A stretch of DNA of 64,000 nt from Rubrobacteraceae bacterium. GTDB lineage: Bacteria; Actinomycetota; Rubrobacteria; Rubrobacterales; Rubrobacteraceae. Position numbers and translations under genes: made by a program. The stretch covers positions 1-64,000 of the forward strand of contig JAUJNO010000007.1 in NCBI GenBank assembly GCA_030448125.1, in the 5' to 3' direction. The notes below the pieces were generated by a model, which ran no database searches, was not told the origin of the DNA, and saw only the letters and a list, made by a program, of their open reading frames with translations. Positions 1-8,104 of the stretch are shown piece by piece (the stretch's first letter is position 1; the number at the start of each line of letters is the position of its first letter).

Positions 1-29
1 CTTCTCGGAAGCTAAGCGCTGAGCGTTGA

Positions 30-275
30 TTAAATCCGTTCGTCCTCATGAGCGAGCCGTATGCTGCCGATACGATCCCATGAGTAGAAACCGCTCGGGT
101 AGACCACGCTTGTCTCTACCTGCCCTTCCCCAGAGAAGCGTATAGGGGTCAGAGTGACGCCCCAATCGCTGATCCCATCGAGCCGCGCAACCAGTTGAGC
201 TGATTGCGGGCTCGGGAAACTCACTACCACCTGTTGATCAATCCACTCTTCTGGTGGCTTTCTGACCCCCCGCAT
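30..275 (-). CDS. Small hypothetical protein
   Basis: An 81-residue protein that I do not recognise. A strong Shine-Dalgarno (GAGGAGGGG) lies about 6 bases before the ATG, so the gene looks real. The sequence is soluble and rich in beta-forming residues, with no membrane segment or cysteine motif; an Sm-like or small barrel fold is possible but is only a guess. It is co-directional with nhaA and ends close to the left window edge. Confidence 0.6.
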   Translation of the reverse strand: MRGVRKPPEEWIDQQVVVSFPSPQSAQLVARLDGISDWGVTLTPIRFSGEGQVETSVVYPSGFYSWDRIGSIRLAHEDERI

Positions 276-311
276 AACGACCCCTCCTCTCCAATTCTCG
301 TCGCCTCGGCT

Positions 312-1646
312 TTATTCGTTAGAACGTGAAGAGCTAGCTCCTCTGAGTATTGTCCAGCCTACGACCCCCGCGATCAGCGAGGCGGCCAGGATGCCGATCT
401 TAGCCGCGTCCACCAGAGAACTACTATCCGGGAAGGCGAGGTCGGAGATAAAGAGCGACATCGTGAAGCCGATCCCCGCCAACCAGCCCACCCCATAGAG
501 GTGCCGCCAACTGATCCCTCCTGGCAACTCTGAGATGCCACTCTTCACGGCCAGCCACGCGAACAGTGTGATCCCGAGCTGCTTGCCGAGTACAAGACCT
601 GCCACAATCCCCAGGGCGATCGGGTTGATCAGTGCCTCAGCGATACCTCCGCCGAGTGTCACCCCTGCGTTAGCTAGGGCGAAGAGCGGCATGATCGCGA
701 AGACCACCCACGGGTGTAAGGCGTGCTCCAGCTCGTGCAGGGGTGGCTCCAGCTTGTAGGTGGCGTGGTTGAGCGCTTGCAAGGCGGCCTGACGCTCCTC
801 GTTTGTAAGCACGTGCTCCCCCTTCTCGCCGGCCTGCTCGAAGCGGTCGAGGACGTACCTGCTGCGCTTGAGGAACTGGTCGGGGTTGATGAAAGAGCTG
901 GCCGGCACCGTGAACGCCAAGAGCACCCCCGCTATCGTGGCGTGGATCCCCGACAACAGGAAGGCTAGCCACAGCCCGATCCCTAGCAGGGCGTAGACCA
1001 ACGTCCAGTCCACCCCGATCAGGTTGGCTACCACAAGCGCGACCAGGAAGAGCCCTCCGACGGCGAGGGCGGACCACGAGATGGCCGAGGTGTAGAACAG
1101 CGCGATCACCAAGACGGCCACTATGTCGTCAACGATGGCTAAAGCCGTCAAGAACACCTTGAGCGTCACAGGTGCCCTCTCCCCGAGCAACGCTAGCACT
1201 CCCAGGGCGAAGGCGATGTCGGTGGCCATCGGTATTCCCCAGCCTGCCGCGCCCTCTGTCCCGGCGTTGATAGCGACGTAGATCGCGGCGGGAACCACGG
1301 CCCCGCCCACTGCAGCAGCTACGGGTAGCGCCGCGCCCCGTATGGATGAAAGCTCGCCCACCAGAACCTCGCGCTTGATTTCGAGCCCCACAACCAAGAA
1401 GAAGATCGCCATGAGCCCGTCGTTGATCCAATGCGTCAGGTCCTTGGAGAGGGAGAAGTCGCCTAGGCTCACCGACAGCTTCGAACCCCACAGCGCAGTG
1501 TAGCTGGCGCCCCATGGCGAGTTAGCCCAGACGAGGGCCACCACTGTGACAATGATCAGAACAATGCCACCAGAGGACTGCTTGTGGGCGAAGTCCTGGA
1601 AGGGGCGTACCATCCTCTCAACCGGCCGTTGGTGCGCCACACTCAT
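312..1646 (-). CDS. nhaA: Na+/H+ antiporter NhaA
   Basis: Membrane antiporter that exports Na+ in exchange for protons. The family motif GWGIPMATDIAFALGVLALL and the ALAIVDDI segment with the paired ion-binding aspartates are present, with about 12 hydrophobic segments and normal family length (444 residues). The reading frame is open to a TTG at 1676. I prefer the ATG at 1646 (MSVAHQRPVERMVRPF) because AAAGGGA sits at Shine-Dalgarno distance. A structured repeat copy lies immediately upstream, so its promoter may be in or beyond that repeat. Confidence 0.95.
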   Translation of the reverse strand: MSVAHQRPVERMVRPFQDFAHKQSSGGIVLIIVTVVALVWANSPWGASYTALWGSKLSVSLGDFSLSKDLTHWINDGLMAIFFLVVGLEIKREVLVGELSSIRGAALPVAAAVGGAVVPAAIYVAINAGTEGAAGWGIPMATDIAFALGVLALLGERAPVTLKVFLTALAIVDDIVAVLVIALFYTSAISWSALAVGGLFLVALVVANLIGVDWTLVYALLGIGLWLAFLLSGIHATIAGVLLAFTVPASSFINPDQFLKRSRYVLDRFEQAGEKGEHVLTNEERQAALQALNHATYKLEPPLHELEHALHPWVVFAIMPLFALANAGVTLGGGIAEALINPIALGIVAGLVLGKQLGITLFAWLAVKSGISELPGGISWRHLYGVGWLAGIGFTMSLFISDLAFPDSSSLVDAAKIGILAASLIAGVVGWTILRGASSSRSNE

Positions 1647-1696
1647 GCATCCCTTTATTCCCAGCGAACCCCCCAAAGAACCGCCCGCAAAGTCTT

Positions 1697-1935
1697 ACTC
1701 ACTGAACTGCCGAGAGGAGGGGTCCCTCTACACACGACCTTGCTTACACTCCGCTCCAGCTGGGATATTACGCGTCTGGGCGGTTCTTGCAGGCCGAGAG
1801 CCATCACAACATCTTCTTCTTGTGGCGGCGCTTAAAGTTGCGGAATCTTGGAAGGGGTGTAGGCGGCTAGCACTTGCTCATATTCGTCCCAAACGCAACG
1901 CACCCCTGAGTTCCGCTTGTCTGCCACGCTGGGCC
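1697..1935 (+). repeat. Structured intergenic repeat, copy 1 (no MITE inserted)
   Basis: Intergenic sequence that aligns with 5519-5860 and 7668-7979. The shared core is about 1741-1885. It contains a hairpin with arms CACAA (1805-1809) and TTGTG (1820-1824), enclosed by a longer stem pairing 1782-1790 with 1840-1847 with one bulged base. The arms change together between copies (see findings). This copy has the CCGAGAG flank but no MITE, so it works as an empty site. The strand of any transcript is unknown. No convincing protein is encoded; the ORFs here are not shared between copies. Confidence 0.7.
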
Positions 1936-2066
1936 AAGAGCCGGTGATCGAGCTGTCCCTCGCCTGATCTCGAACCTCTGAGCTGGGGCACTCTTTTACC
2001 TGTGCTCTCTAGGTGCGCTGGACTCGATCTCGCAAGCGGTTTCACTTACGGCAACTACCCCTGCCG

Positions 2067-3016
2067 CTAAGATGGCTTCCAGAAAACCGAGGTTCCGGAT
2101 AAGAGGCCGCGCCAATAGGTCACGGTCTGTGAGAAGGGCGGCTCTCCCAACGGTAGCGAGTCCAGGCTTTTCGGATGAGCCGGCCCACGATGATGATCGC
2201 CTTCGAGAAGGCCACCCAGAAGTCGATGACCACTCTCCTCGCCGCTCGGTACACCACACCAGCTTCTTCTTGTGAGCGTTATTCCAGGAGGAGTTCGTGC
2301 GCTCCACGCAACCCAGCGCTTCGTAGCTTGTAGTGGCGCAGGCTTTCCCTTTTCTGAGATCACCCCGATCAGGCTGCGTTCCTCCTCCAGCCGCTTGCGG
2401 GTGAGGTCCGAGTCGTAGCCGCGGTCCAGATGCACGTTCGCCGGTTCGGGCAGAGACCCCGATGCCTTCACGCGGTGTCCAGGGTCTCGCACAAGAGCGG
2501 CGAGTCGTGGCGGTTGGCCGGGGGCGGTAATGTAACCAAGCGGGATGCCCCATCGGCATCGACGGCCACCGAGAGCGTTTGATGCCCCTCTTTCCCCGCT
2601 CCACCGGGCTTTTACCCGCCACGACTCGCCGCCGCCGCCGCAAGGGGCCTTCTTGGTGATGCAGCAATCTACGGCTATGTCCCAGTCTACGGCTAGGTCC
2701 GAAAGCTCCAGCCCAATGGTCCGCTCGTAGGCTTCCCTCACCATCTCTTCGAGCGCGTCCATCGCCCCGGCCTCTATCCACCACTCCTCGCGCCTACTAC
2801 GGCAGGCAGCGTGGTAGCCGAGGAGCACGAGCCATCGGCTATCCTCCAGTAGGCGCAGCCGAATACCAAAACCTGCACCACCAGCTTCTCAAAGACCACT
2901 CCGTCCGGCACGCGAGGCCGGTGGCAGCCCAGCGGATGATCGGCTTTTCTCTCGGGCAACAGCGCAGCGAACTGTTCCCAGATGGGCTCGATGATGTATG
3001 GTGAGAGTGCGGGCAC
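2067..3016 (-). pseudogene. IS5-type transposase, broken by several frameshifts
   Basis: DDE transposase remnant. The N-terminal helix-turn-helix part (IIEPIWEQFAALLPE, then VFEKLVVQVLVFGCAYW) is in one frame from 3016. The catalytic core continues in other frames: IAVDCCITKKAP, a second Asp segment HLDRGYDSDLTRKRLEE, and a C-terminal region resembling WVVERTNSWNNAHKKLVW. At least three frame changes are needed, so no active transposase is made. I could not find terminal inverted repeats. Part of the C-terminus is also readable in the frame that runs to 1996. Confidence 0.8.
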
Positions 3017-3346
3017 GGATTGGCTCCTTCACAGGGCAGCTTCGAGAACTCCCCGAATGATCGAGTATCCGTGCCCGTTCTACATCCGGGCGCACTCCCT
3101 AGTGGCGCAAGCTCTAAGTCGTGTTCAGTCCCCCACTATAGTGGAGGCCATCGCCCAACATGTTCGGGGTAGCCTAGTGATGCCCTCGTGGTCGTCCTTC
3201 AAAGCAGTCTAAACGACCTTCTAGCCAACGCAGTGATCGTCGCCTCCCCTTCTTCCTCATACTGCCAAGGCGCTTCTGTCAGGGGGCAGCCGACGCGGAA
3301 TTCTGCTAGCCTGGACTCGTCTTCATGGAGTGTTAAGGGGGTACAG

Positions 3347-4147
3347 GTGCGCATCGCCCAGATGTCGGATATCCACATAGGGTCAAGGTTCGTGCCAGAT
3401 CTGATGGATGCGGCGCTAGAGGAGATCAACGCTTTCGAACCCCACCTCGTTGCTATACCTGGGGATCTCACCACGAAGGGTTACCGTGATGAGTTCGAGG
3501 AAGCGAAGTCCTACCTAAACCGCCTGGAGTGCGAGAACGTGGTCATCGTTCCCGGCAACCACGATGGCCGCAATGTCGGGTATTACCATTTCGAAGATCT
3601 GTTCGGGAAGCGAGCGAGCAGCCTAGAGATTTCGGTGCCCGGAGGGGAGGCCAAGGTGGTGGCCCTAGACTCCAGCGAGCCTGACCTCGATGAGGGACAG
3701 GTAGGGCGTGAGAACTACGCCTGGCTCGACTCGCAGTTCCGGGGCTGGGACCGAGGACCGAAGATACTCGTGATCCACCACCACCTGTTGGACATCCCTG
3801 GGACCGGGCGAGACAGGAACATCTTGAGCGATGCGGGTGACATCTTGGCCATCCTACGGGAGTTGGAGGTGGACATGGTCCTATCCGGGCATCGCCACGT
3901 CCCTTACGTCTACAACGTCTCGAACACGCTGATCATCCACTGTGGCACGGTTTCTAGTACGAGGAACAGGGGTTCATGCCCCCTCTATAACCGGATCGAA
4001 CTGGACGGGGACGAGATCGAGGTTACCCTGAGTTATCCGGGCGAGGGCGAAGAAGCGCTTGCTAGTGGCTCTTGGCGGCCGCTGGCGAACATCCGTTTCC
4101 ACCCGCCGCGCGAGCGATACGTTCGCTACGCTCTAGGCGATCTCTAA
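3347..4147 (+). CDS. Calcineurin-like metallophosphoesterase
   Basis: Two-metal phosphoesterase, substrate unknown (a cyclic nucleotide or other phosphodiester is possible). All metal-ligand motifs are visible in order: SDIHIG, PGDLT, PGNHDG, IHHH and SGHRHVP. The frame is open from 3188, but I choose GTG 3347 because AAGGGGG precedes it at correct spacing and the first beta strand (VRIAQMSDIH) begins there. That gives about 266 residues, normal for the family. A 12-bp palindrome (4155-4166) follows the stop. The gene stands alone between an IS remnant and a membrane-protein gene. Confidence 0.88.
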   Translation: MRIAQMSDIHIGSRFVPDLMDAALEEINAFEPHLVAIPGDLTTKGYRDEFEEAKSYLNRLECENVVIVPGNHDGRNVGYYHFEDLFGKRASSLEISVPGGEAKVVALDSSEPDLDEGQVGRENYAWLDSQFRGWDRGPKILVIHHHLLDIPGTGRDRNILSDAGDILAILRELEVDMVLSGHRHVPYVYNVSNTLIIHCGTVSSTRNRGSCPLYNRIELDGDEIEVTLSYPGEGEEALASGSWRPLANIRFHPPRERYVRYALGDL

Positions 4148-4154
4148 GAGGCCG

Positions 4155-4166
4155 CGCCTATAGGCG
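4155..4166. other. 12-bp perfect palindrome after the phosphoesterase gene
   Basis: CGCCTATAGGCG is self-complementary and flanked by further G/C pairs, so it can form a short hairpin just after the stop codon at 4147. There is no U-tract, so it is not a textbook intrinsic terminator. A similar 12-bp palindrome (CCACTATAGTGG) lies at 3133-3144 upstream of the same gene. Confidence 0.35.
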
Positions 4167-4271
4167 GGTAACGTTCCGCACTTGGCGTCTGTCCGGACGA
4201 TCCAACCGTCGTTTATTATCCGTTGATGCATTCTCTACTCGCCTATTGGCGCAAGCTCTAAGGGGGCAGGT

Positions 4272-5717
4272 ATGAAAATTCTGGGGCGGCTCTCGTTGGG
4301 GGCTGCGGCTCTCGCCGCACTCCTTGGGATCGCGGCGGGACCGGCGCACGCACACGAGAAGTGGTTCGTGGGGGAGCCGTCCGGCGGGCTGCGCTGGGAC
4401 CTCCTGTTCCGGCCGCTGCCCTTGGCGCTCGTCGGGGCGGTGCTGCTGGTGACGCTCTTGGGCGGGATGCTTTGGAGGGCACGGGGGCGGGGCTTCTTGC
4501 CGGGGCCGGAGGCCTTCGGGGCCACCGACGGGCGCCGCAGCCTGCTCTACGGGCTGGTGCCCCTGATCCTCGGCATCCACGTCGCCGTGCCCCTGCTCGT
4601 GAACGGTGTGCAGGGGACGCTCTTCTCCCCGGACAACGAGATGCCCGGCGTGTGGGCGAACTTCCTCGGTCTAGCCGAGGCCGGCATAGCACTCGCCCTC
4701 TTCTACGGCGGCCTGACGCGCGTGGCCGCGGCGGCGCTCGGCCTGCTGTGGTTCTTTGGCATCTTCCTGGTGGGACTCGAGCCGATGCTGGAGAACGTGC
4801 TGTACCTGGGCTTCGCGGCCTTCTTCCTGCTGGCCGGTCGCGGCCCCCTCTCGGTTGACCGCCTGCTCTTCCCGCGCCTGGAGCCCAGGGTGGAGCTCTC
4901 ACGTTACGCCGTGCCCGCCGTCCGGGTCGGGGTGGGCCTGAGCCTCGCCTTCGTCGCCTTCACTGAGAAGTTCGCAAACGTCCCGCTGGGCTTGGGCTTC
5001 CTGGAAGAGTACCCGCTCAACTTCACGGGTGCCCTGGGGGTGTCGCTCACCGATGAGGCGTTCGTGCTGTGCGCGGGGGCCGTGGAGCTGCTGGTGGGGC
5101 TGTGGATAGCGCTGGGGATCTTCGTGCGTGAGGTCGTCGTCGTCGCGTGGTTCCCAACAAATCTGACGCTGACGCTGTTTGCCTGGGAGGAGCTGATCGG
5201 CCATCTGCCCATCTACGGCGTGATGGCGGTGCTGCTGGTCTGGGGTGCCGGTCAGAAAAACCTCTCCCTGTGGACAGAGGGGCTGCGCGAGCGGCTGCTG
5301 CCGCTCACCCCGTTGGTGGGGAAGGCGAACGCCCGGGGTAGATGGGCCGCCTCGTCTTACCCGAGGCCAGTCTATCCGCGACAGAGGAAGCGTCCAGACC
5401 ACGCGCCGACGCTTCGGCTAGTCCACCCCGAAGACCGACATCTGGCCGTCGCAGTCACCACTACTGCCTTCTCCAATCCTACGCTCCTCCCAGGGCTCCG
5501 CTTACCCGGTAGCTTGTCTCTATTCGCCCAGTTGCCGAGAGAGGTCCCGAGGCTGTTGAAAAAGTCGCCGGTGCTCACTTGTGACCCTCGATTTGGCCGC
5601 CAAAAGGCCGATTTGGGGTCTCTAGAGCCGGTCTATGCACCTATAAACACCCCTGGATCGAGTTTTTCAACAGGCTGGGTCCCCTTCTCGGCAACTACTA
5701 TGCACGATGCTGTCTAA
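4272..5717 (+). CDS. DoxX-like multi-pass membrane protein with repeat-derived tail
   Basis: An N-terminal signal-like segment ends at HAHEKW (about residue 29), followed by eight or more hydrophobic helices up to about residue 330, including VGVGLSLAFVAFTEKFANV and FVLCAGAVELLVGLWIALGI, which resemble DoxX-type quinol or respiratory-associated membrane proteins. Exact function is unknown. After about residue 350 (near 5340) the protein becomes low-quality sequence. Its last 65 or so residues are encoded by the intergenic repeat and MITE at 5519-5717. The natural stop has therefore probably been lost. Start ATG 4272 follows AAGGGGG. Confidence 0.7.
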   Translation: MKILGRLSLGAAALAALLGIAAGPAHAHEKWFVGEPSGGLRWDLLFRPLPLALVGAVLLVTLLGGMLWRARGRGFLPGPEAFGATDGRRSLLYGLVPLILGIHVAVPLLVNGVQGTLFSPDNEMPGVWANFLGLAEAGIALALFYGGLTRVAAAALGLLWFFGIFLVGLEPMLENVLYLGFAAFFLLAGRGPLSVDRLLFPRLEPRVELSRYAVPAVRVGVGLSLAFVAFTEKFANVPLGLGFLEEYPLNFTGALGVSLTDEAFVLCAGAVELLVGLWIALGIFVREVVVVAWFPTNLTLTLFAWEELIGHLPIYGVMAVLLVWGAGQKNLSLWTEGLRERLLPLTPLVGKANARGRWAASSYPRPVYPRQRKRPDHAPTLRLVHPEDRHLAVAVTTTAFSNPTLLPGLRLPGSLSLFAQLPREVPRLLKKSPVLTCDPRFGRQKADLGSLEPVYAPINTPGSSFSTGWVPFSATTMHDAV

Positions 5718-5860
5718 CATTCTGCTGTAGCTGAACTTTGCCACGACTTGGCGCTTCCTGCGGGCCGGAAGTCATCACAACATCTTGTGGCGTCGCATAA
5801 AGCTGCGGGACCTTAAAGAGGCCCAGGCGGCTACCACTTGCTTATATCCAGCCACTAATA
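5519..5860 (+). repeat. Structured intergenic repeat, copy 2 (MITE inserted)
   Basis: Second copy of the repeat seen at 1697 and 7668, with a shared core at about 5701-5850. The hairpin has arms 5776-5780 and 5785-5789 (CACAA/TTGTG) and an enclosing stem 5753-5761 with 5805-5812. The left flank (TTGCCGAGAGAGGTCC) and the sequence after the MITE (GGTCCCCTTCTCGGCAA) are inverted copies of each other, so the MITE sits inside a larger palindrome. The copy overlaps the 3' end of the DoxX-like reading frame. Confidence 0.7.
5550..5676. mobile_element. MITE-like element A, 127 bp
   Basis: Ends are inverted repeats: AGGCTGTTGAAAAAGTCG on the left, and on the right the complement of AGCCTGTTGAAAAACTCG. 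The length equals element B (7690-7816) exactly, but the interior differs and encodes no transposase. It is probably mobilised in trans by an IS with matching ends; no such IS is in the window. It is inserted in the palindromic flank of repeat copy 2. Confidence 0.7.
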
Positions 5861-6018
5861 CACAACCCCCGACACTGAGGTTCAGCGCCGTCTTGGGTGA
5901 GGGAGCCTCCGAGGTGGAGCTGGCGCTGGCGTAGAGGAGCCTAACCGCGCTCTTGGCAGGCGGGTTGCCGGTTCGAGGTCTTCTCGGAGGAAACTGCAGG
6001 GGTGCCTAGAGCATGAAT
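5861..6018. other. Intergenic; empty MITE target site
   Basis: No gene seen. Around 5965-5992 the sequence GTTGCCGGTTCGAGGTCTTC followed by TCGG matches both flanks of the element at 6918-7063 with no insertion. It therefore looks like an unoccupied version of that target. The same TCTTCTCGGA sequence also occurs at the window start (1-10). Confidence 0.45.
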
Positions 6019-6762
6019 CTACGGCGCGGCGCGCAGCCCCACGAACGAGTCGTACGTGATGCCCTCGATCGTCCGGGGCGCACGCGTCGCGGAAAGCCCT
6101 ACCTCGGCGAACAGCCTAAGCCAAGTGGCACGTCCGAACACTCCGCAGCGATGGACATCGTGGACGGTGCGCACGCTCCCGTCGAGCTCGCGTAGGAGGA
6201 ACGCGTAGTGCACAGTGTAGGAAGTCTCGCCAGGCGCCGGCGGCAGCGTCCACTGCAGGTATCGCGCCTTACGTCCGCGCGTGTCCTCGCCGCCGCCATG
6301 CTCAGTAGCCTCCTCGAACGTCTCGGCTGTCGCGTCCGGCACCACTAGTGCCACGCCGCCGGGCGAGAGGTGCGCCGCCACGGTCGCTAGCGCCGCTAGC
6401 AGGTCGTCCTCTGTGGTCATGTAATCCACCGCGTCGTGGACGAACACCGCGTCGAAGGTGCGACCGAGCCTGACATCGCGCATGTCGCCGGCCAAGTGTA
6501 GGCACTCAGGATTGAGTGCGCGGCTCACCTCGCGCATCCTATCCGCAGGCTCGACGAGTGTCAGGGCGAACGCCCGCTTCATGTGCGAGGCATTGTTGCC
6601 GCCGCCGCTGCCTAGTTCGAGCACCTTGCGCACCGGGCCAAGCCCTGAGCTGCGCGCTGCGCCGCGGATCATCTCGACGTAGAGCGCCGCCTCCTCAGCG
6701 TATTCGGACGGCGGCGAGATGACCGGCCACCAGTCGGCGATGCCTTCGTAAAACTCTGTCAC
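6019..6762 (-). CDS. Class I SAM-dependent methyltransferase
   Basis: Rossmann-fold methyltransferase of unknown substrate. Motif I is KVLELGSGGGNNASHM, then LTLVEPADRM (acidic ribose contact), DMRDVRLGRTFDAVFVHDAVDYM and the post-motif SPGGVALVVPD. The frame extends to 6816, but GTG 6762 is preferred because GGAGG lies 6 bases upstream and the protein then begins at the conserved helix TEFYEGIADWW. About 247 residues, a complete domain. Monocistronic, flanked by repeats. Confidence 0.85.
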   Translation of the reverse strand: MTEFYEGIADWWPVISPPSEYAEEAALYVEMIRGAARSSGLGPVRKVLELGSGGGNNASHMKRAFALTLVEPADRMREVSRALNPECLHLAGDMRDVRLGRTFDAVFVHDAVDYMTTEDDLLAALATVAAHLSPGGVALVVPDATAETFEEATEHGGGEDTRGRKARYLQWTLPPAPGETSYTVHYAFLLRELDGSVRTVHDVHRCGVFGRATWLRLFAEVGLSATRAPRTIEGITYDSFVGLRAAP

Positions 6763-6917
6763 GATCAACCTCCGCTTCGTCTCCGCCACCCCTTGGCCCC
6801 TATACGTTACAGGCATTGTGTCTGAGACATGGGAGTAGACGGTCCTATAGGGATGAGACCGGAGCTATGGGGCTTCCGTCAGGTATTACGCCGCCCCTCT
6901 ATTCACCGGATTGCCGC

Positions 6918-7063
6918 TAGAAACTGTCCGAAAAGGGTCTAGAGGCCGTCCGAAGCCTCCTTATTGCTGGCCTCCAGCAGCGAAAATAGGGCTTGTTCGG
7001 CCCGTTTAGTCGGCTTTTGAGGCTTCAGGTTGAAGCCCACCGCGACTTTTCGGACAGTTTCTA
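6918..7063. mobile_element. MITE-like element C, 146 bp
   Basis: Perfect 18-bp terminal inverted repeats (TAGAAACTGTCCGAAAAG at 6918-6935 and its complement at 7046-7063). If TA is counted as target duplication, the repeat is GAAACTGTCCGAAAAG flanked by TA on both sides. There is no coding capacity. The ends differ from elements A and B, so it belongs to another transposase family, yet it sits in the same kind of flank (ATTGCCGC left, CGAGGTCTTCTCGG right). Confidence 0.75.
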
Positions 7064-7114
7064 CGAGGTCTTCTCGGAAACCCAGAGGCTATGAAGGCAT
7101 AAAAGGAGCCGGGC

Positions 7115-7519
7115 TCAGACAGCGCCGAACGCGACAATCTGTGCCGCCGTGTCTTCAAACAACCGGCCCTTGGCGATCTTGCCATCCCTGAGCGTGTAGA
7201 CGTGTACCCACTCTTGCTCAATCGTGTGGCCCGTCGGCTTGACGAGGCTTCGCTCGTAACCCAGGACGACAACGGTGTCGCCTTGCGCAACAAACTCACG
7301 AGGCTCGAACTGCTCGAACTCGAGCGTTTCCCCAACCAAGGAGAAAAACTCTGCGACTCCCTCATGACCACGGCGAGTGCCGGCGAAAGGGACTACGGAG
7401 GGCCCGGGCTGGCTCCATTCTACGTCGTCGGTCAGGAAGCTCAGCAACGTAGGGATATCCCCACGGCCGAACGCAGCGTAGGCTTGCTGGACCACATCTA
7501 CATTCGTTTGGTCGCTCAT
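7115..7519 (-). CDS. SnoaL-like (NTF2-fold) protein
   Basis: A 134-residue single-domain NTF2-fold protein. The N-terminal helix (NVDVVQQAYAAFGRGDIPTLL) and the SFLTDDVEWSQPGP, FAGTRRGHEGVAEFF and EWVHVYTLRDGKIAKGRLFEDTA segments are typical of SnoaL/ketosteroid isomerase relatives. AAAGGAAG precedes ATG 7519. Substrate unknown. Downstream of it (lower coordinates) lies MITE C, upstream lies repeat copy 3. Confidence 0.85.
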   Translation of the reverse strand: MSDQTNVDVVQQAYAAFGRGDIPTLLSFLTDDVEWSQPGPSVVPFAGTRRGHEGVAEFFSLVGETLEFEQFEPREFVAQGDTVVVLGYERSLVKPTGHTIEQEWVHVYTLRDGKIAKGRLFEDTAAQIVAFGAV

Positions 7520-7667
7520 GAGCTTCCTTTCTCCAACGGGCTTAGGTCAAACCCGTTCCAACGCTTGCGTCACTTCGATTGATGCCATAAAGAGCCGCAT
7601 ATGTCAATAGCATTGTTGCAGCCTCTACAGAAATTAGGCCTAGCTAGAGGGCGGGTTGCCTTTATTC

Positions 7668-7979
7668 ACTCACCTTCCGAGAGGTCGCCAGGCTGTTGAA
7701 AAAGTCGGTTGGAGGTCCATAGATGTCCTCAAATCGGGCTTGGAGACCTCAAAATAGCCGCCGTTGGAGCTAAAAACAGGGCCAGAAGCGGGTGTCGGGG
7801 AGTTTTTCAACAGCCTCTCGCCTTATCGGAAACCCGTATCCACGATCCTGCATAACATTCTGCTCCAGCTGGGCTTTCCCGCGCTTGGCGGTTCCTGCGG
7901 GCCGGGGGACATCACGAAATCTCGTGGTGCCGCATAAAGTTGCAGGACCTGCAAGGAGCGCGGGCGGCTAGCTCTTCCT
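7668..7979 (+). repeat. Structured intergenic repeat, copy 3 (MITE inserted)
   Basis: Third copy, core about 7841-7980. Its hairpin is CACGA (7913-7917) with TCGTG (7922-7926), so both arms differ from copies 1 and 2 but still pair. The enclosing stem is 7890-7898 with 7942-7949 (GGTTCCTGC / GCAGGACC, one bulge). The CCGAGAGGTC flank is interrupted by element B. It runs straight into the 36-bp palindrome at 7980. Confidence 0.7.
7690..7816. mobile_element. MITE-like element B, 127 bp
   Basis: Inverted ends AGGCTGTTGAAAAAGTC and GAGTTTTTCAACAGCCT match those of element A. The length is identical (127 bp) with a diverged interior. Non-coding. It is inserted at the equivalent position of repeat copy 3. 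Confidence 0.72.
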
Positions 7980-8015
7980 GACGTGGAGCCCACCTGCGCA
8001 GGTGGGCTCCACGTC
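7980..8015. terminator. 36-bp perfect palindrome, likely terminator hairpin for the DoxX gene
   Basis: The arms GACGTGGAGCCCACCTGC (7980-7997) and GCAGGTGGGCTCCACGTC (7998-8015) are exact complements; as RNA this is a 15-bp stem with a 6-base loop. It lies 90 bases after the stop of the minus-strand DoxX gene, and no U-tract follows on either strand. A transcription end or RNA-stabilising hairpin is inferred from position only. Confidence 0.5.
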
Positions 8016-8104
8016 TGATCCTTCGCCATCACCCCGGCGGCGGTGCGTGTTGCGTGACTCTTCGTACCGCTCGGGATAGTGGGGGCTTTCGCGCGGCCCT
8101 GGCC

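Noticed and set aside
5951..6003. tRNA-like GGTTCGAG sequence
   Set aside because: No acceptor or anticodon arms can be drawn; it is part of the MITE target repeat.
5519..7985. CRISPR array
   Set aside because: The repeats are long, few and widely spaced with no uniform short direct repeats or spacers, and no cas gene is in the window.
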